From Alphaproteobacteria bacterium (GTDB lineage: Bacteria; Pseudomonadota; Alphaproteobacteria; Rhodobacterales; Rhodobacteraceae), in the NCBI GenBank assembly GCA_013151335.1, contig JAADIJ010000009.1, positions 1 through 35,195 on the forward strand: a DNA stretch of 35,195 nt, given 5' to 3'. Below, piece by piece: positions 33,434 to 35,195 of the stretch. The notes under the pieces are model-generated. The model saw only the letters and a list, made by a program, of their open reading frames with translations. It was not told the origin of the DNA and made no database searches. How positions within the stretch are numbered: position 1 is the first letter of the stretch; each line of letters opens with the position of its first letter. Made by a program: the position numbers and the translations under genes.

Positions 33434-34258
33434 ATGAGCGCATCAGCAAAAACCACCTCGCTAAGCCCTCCGCAAATTCAGGCGCAAAAAGGCGCGACAC
33501 CACTGGTTTGCCTGACCGCCTACACCACCCCGATGGCGGCGCTGATTGATCCCCATTGCGACGTGGTTCTGGTTGGCGATTCCGTCGGCATGGTGCTGCA
33601 CGGCTTGCCCTCGACCCTTGAGGTCACCATGGAGATGATGCTGATGCATGGTCGTGCTGTGCGCCGTGGCGTTGCCCATGCGCTGGTGGTGGTCGACATG
33701 CCGTTTGGCTCTTACGAGCAAAACCCGGCGCAGGCGTTTGCCAGTGCTGCCCGCATCATGGCCGAGACCGGTGCCGGTGCTGTCAAGCTTGAGGGTGGCA
33801 CCCATATGGCCGACACCATCGCCTTTTTGGTGGCGCGCGGCATTCCGGTGATGGCGCATATTGGCCTTACGCCTCAGGCGGTAAACACGTTTGGCGGCTA
33901 TAAGGTGCAAGGGCGCGGCGACAGGGCGCAGGCGATTATGGCCGATGCCCAAGCGGTGAGTGAGGCTGGCGCGTTTAGCGTCGTGCTGGAGAAAATCCCC
34001 GCCGCCCTTGCCACCAAGATCACCGCCGAGATTGCCATCCCCACCATCGGCATCGGTGCGTCGGTCGATTGCGACGGGCAAATCCTCGTGCTTGACGACA
34101 TGCTCGGCCTGTTCACCGATTTCAAACCGAAATTCGTCAAACGCTATGCCGCTTTGGGCGAGGCCACCTCCCACGCCGCCGCCGCTTATGCGAGCGAGGT
34201 CCGCGCGCGCTCTTTCCCCGCGTCCGAGCATATCTTCAGCGACGAGAAACAAAAATGA
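33434..34258 (+). CDS. panB: 3-methyl-2-oxobutanoate hydroxymethyltransferase
   Basis: A 274-residue TIM-barrel enzyme making ketopantoate from alpha-ketoisovalerate and methylene-THF, first step of pantothenate synthesis. The family blocks are TAYTTPMA (28-35), [11 protein letters not shown] (47-57, Mg-binding Asp49), KLEGG (118-122), HIGLTPQ (142-148) and the catalytic Glu186 in VLEKIP. The open frame extends 34 codons upstream, but AAAGGAGAC before ATG 33434 sets the start. Its stop overlaps the panC start as ATGA. Confidence 0.96.
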   Translation: MSASAKTTSLSPPQIQAQKGATPLVCLTAYTTPMAALIDPHCDVVLVGDSVGMVLHGLPSTLEVTMEMMLMHGRAVRRGVAHALVVVDMPFGSYEQNPAQAFASAARIMAETGAGAVKLEGGTHMADTIAFLVARGIPVMAHIGLTPQAVNTFGGYKVQGRGDRAQAIMADAQAVSEAGAFSVVLEKIPAALATKITAEIAIPTIGIGASVDCDGQILVLDDMLGLFTDFKPKFVKRYAALGEATSHAAAAYASEVRARSFPASEHIFSDEKQK

Positions 34259-35100
34259 CCGCGCCTATTATTCGCACCCGCGCGGCCCTTACCGAACGTG
34301 TGAACACTTGGAAATCCGATGGAGCACGGCTCGGGGTGGTTCTGACCATGGGCGCGCTGCATGACGGTCATCTCAGCCTCGTTGCCGCCGCCAAATCCGC
34401 TTGCGATCGGGTGATCGTGACGATTTTCGTCAATCCCAAACAGTTCAACAATCCGGCCGATTTGCAAAACTACCCGCGAACAGAGCATGACGACGCGGTC
34501 AAGCTCTCCTCGTTTGCTGTGGACGCGATCTATGTGCCCGACCCCGACCAGATTTACCCCGACGGCTTTGCCACCAACATTTCTGTCGCGGGCGTATCGG
34601 CGGGCCTGTGCGGCGCCCATCGGCCCGGCCATTTTGACGGGGTTGCCACCGTGGTTGCCAAACTGCTGTTGCAAACCGGGGCCGATTGCACGTTCTTTGG
34701 CGAGAAGGACTATCAGCAAGTGCAGGTGGTCAAACGGCTGGTTCGCGATCTGGATATTCCCTGCGAAATCATCGGCTGCGACACGGTTCGCGACCCTGAT
34801 GGCATGGCGCTTTCCTCGCGCAACGCACTGCTGTCGCCGCAGGATCGAGGCGCGGCGGCGGTGATCTATCAAGTGCTGCGCCAAATTCGCGACCAACTTT
34901 CGAGCGGCGAGGATATGGCCGCTAGTTTCGCCCAGGGCCGCGCCGAAATCCTTGCGGCAGGGTTTCAGGAGGTCGAATATCTGGAGTTGCGCGATGAGGC
35001 CCATTTTCAGCCTACCGCCGCGCTCACCGGCCCCTCTCGCCTGCTGATCGCCGCGCGCATCGGCGGGGTGCGACTGATTGATAATATCGCGGTCAGCTAG
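34255..35100 (+). CDS. panC: Pantothenate synthetase
   Basis: A 281-residue ATP-dependent ligase joining pantoate and beta-alanine to give pantothenate. The adenylylation motif [12 protein letters not shown] (31-42, HDGH 36-39) and VNPKQF (59-64) are present, as are FGEKDYQQ near 147-154 and MALSSRNA near 182-189, equivalent to KMSKS. The length is normal. It is coupled to panB by an ATGA overlap, so ketopantoate use is co-expressed, though no panE/ilvC is here for the reduction step. Confidence 0.96.
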   Translation: MTAPIIRTRAALTERVNTWKSDGARLGVVLTMGALHDGHLSLVAAAKSACDRVIVTIFVNPKQFNNPADLQNYPRTEHDDAVKLSSFAVDAIYVPDPDQIYPDGFATNISVAGVSAGLCGAHRPGHFDGVATVVAKLLLQTGADCTFFGEKDYQQVQVVKRLVRDLDIPCEIIGCDTVRDPDGMALSSRNALLSPQDRGAAAVIYQVLRQIRDQLSSGEDMAASFAQGRAEILAAGFQEVEYLELRDEAHFQPTAALTGPSRLLIAARIGGVRLIDNIAVS

Positions 35101-35134
35101 GGTCCGGGGTCAAAGTTCGTATCATAAATGATCC

Positions 35135-35154
35135 AAGCGCTATGACGCTTTTTT
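35135..35154 (+). terminator. Possible weak terminator after panC
   Basis: AAGCG (35135-35139) and CGCTT (35146-35150) form a 5-base stem around CTATGA, followed by T to 35154. Position 34 bases after the panC stop fits, but the stem is short, so this is tentative. Confidence 0.4.
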
Positions 35155-35195
35155 GCCATTTCCACACAGTCCGGCGCGCCCCTCACCACCCCCCA

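Overview
This window reads as the chromosome of an alphaproteobacterium, most likely a Rhodobacterales (roseobacter-group) member. The reasons are gene order (rbfA/truB beside dapB and polA; DUF1285 opposite a moxR-DUF58-DUF4159-GATase operon; glcDEF; panBC), a fairly GC-rich sequence with frequent ATGA, TTGA and TAATG stop/start couplings, and protein sequences typical of that order. I see no rRNA, tRNA, CRISPR array, integrase or insertion sequence. This is a calling from memory of families; no database search was run.

Layout. 1-1100: the tail of an unidentified gene, a small DUF5665-like membrane protein and a small acidic protein ending in an RTX-adhesin-type tail. 1114-3736 (minus strand): rbfA, a family-2 sulfotransferase, truB and a DUF1643 gene, overlapping or nearly touching, so probably one operon. 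3845-4654: dapB. 4681-7652 (minus): a 58-aa CHCC zinc-finger gene coupled to polA by TTGA. 7768-8724: an ABC ATPase without a visible permease. 8741-10718 (minus): a GT14-like glycosyltransferase with a large C-terminal extension, overlapping a HIT-family gene. 10863-11666: a second sulfotransferase, divergent from the glycosyltransferase. 11724-12332 (minus): DUF1285. 12426-19203: moxR, DUF58, BatA-N/DUF4159 and a membrane GATase-like protein, a tightly packed operon probably working on the cell envelope. 19294-23226: glcD, glcE, glcF, the three subunits of glycolate oxidase, preceded by a perfect 9-bp inverted repeat. 23343-24780: an exported trypsin-like protease, then an Hsp20 gene with a sigma-32-type promoter, a ROSE-like leader and a strong terminator. 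24864-32570: gabD (minus), a formamidase-like hydrolase (plus), a cupin (minus), then a minus-strand run of ALDH, YciI-like, YcaQ-like glycosylase, SDR and P1 peptidase. 32816-33294: a GNAT acetyltransferase broken by one frameshift in an A-run, within a patch that looks less GC-rich. 33434-35100: panB-panC, coupled by ATGA.

How the genes work together. Most of the window is housekeeping: ribosome maturation and tRNA modification (rbfA, truB), lysine/peptidoglycan precursor synthesis (dapB), DNA repair (polA, ycaQ-like), pantothenate synthesis (panBC) and glycolate use (glcDEF). The less ordinary parts are two PAPS-type sulfotransferases within 8 kb, one inside a translation-factor operon and one opposite a branching-type glycosyltransferase (suggesting a sulfated surface glycan); the moxR envelope operon; the heat-controlled hsp20 leader; and two probable lesions or odd starts (glcE and the GNAT gene). 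I found no convincing wholly new system; the sulfotransferase/glycosyltransferase set is the best candidate for unexplored biology.
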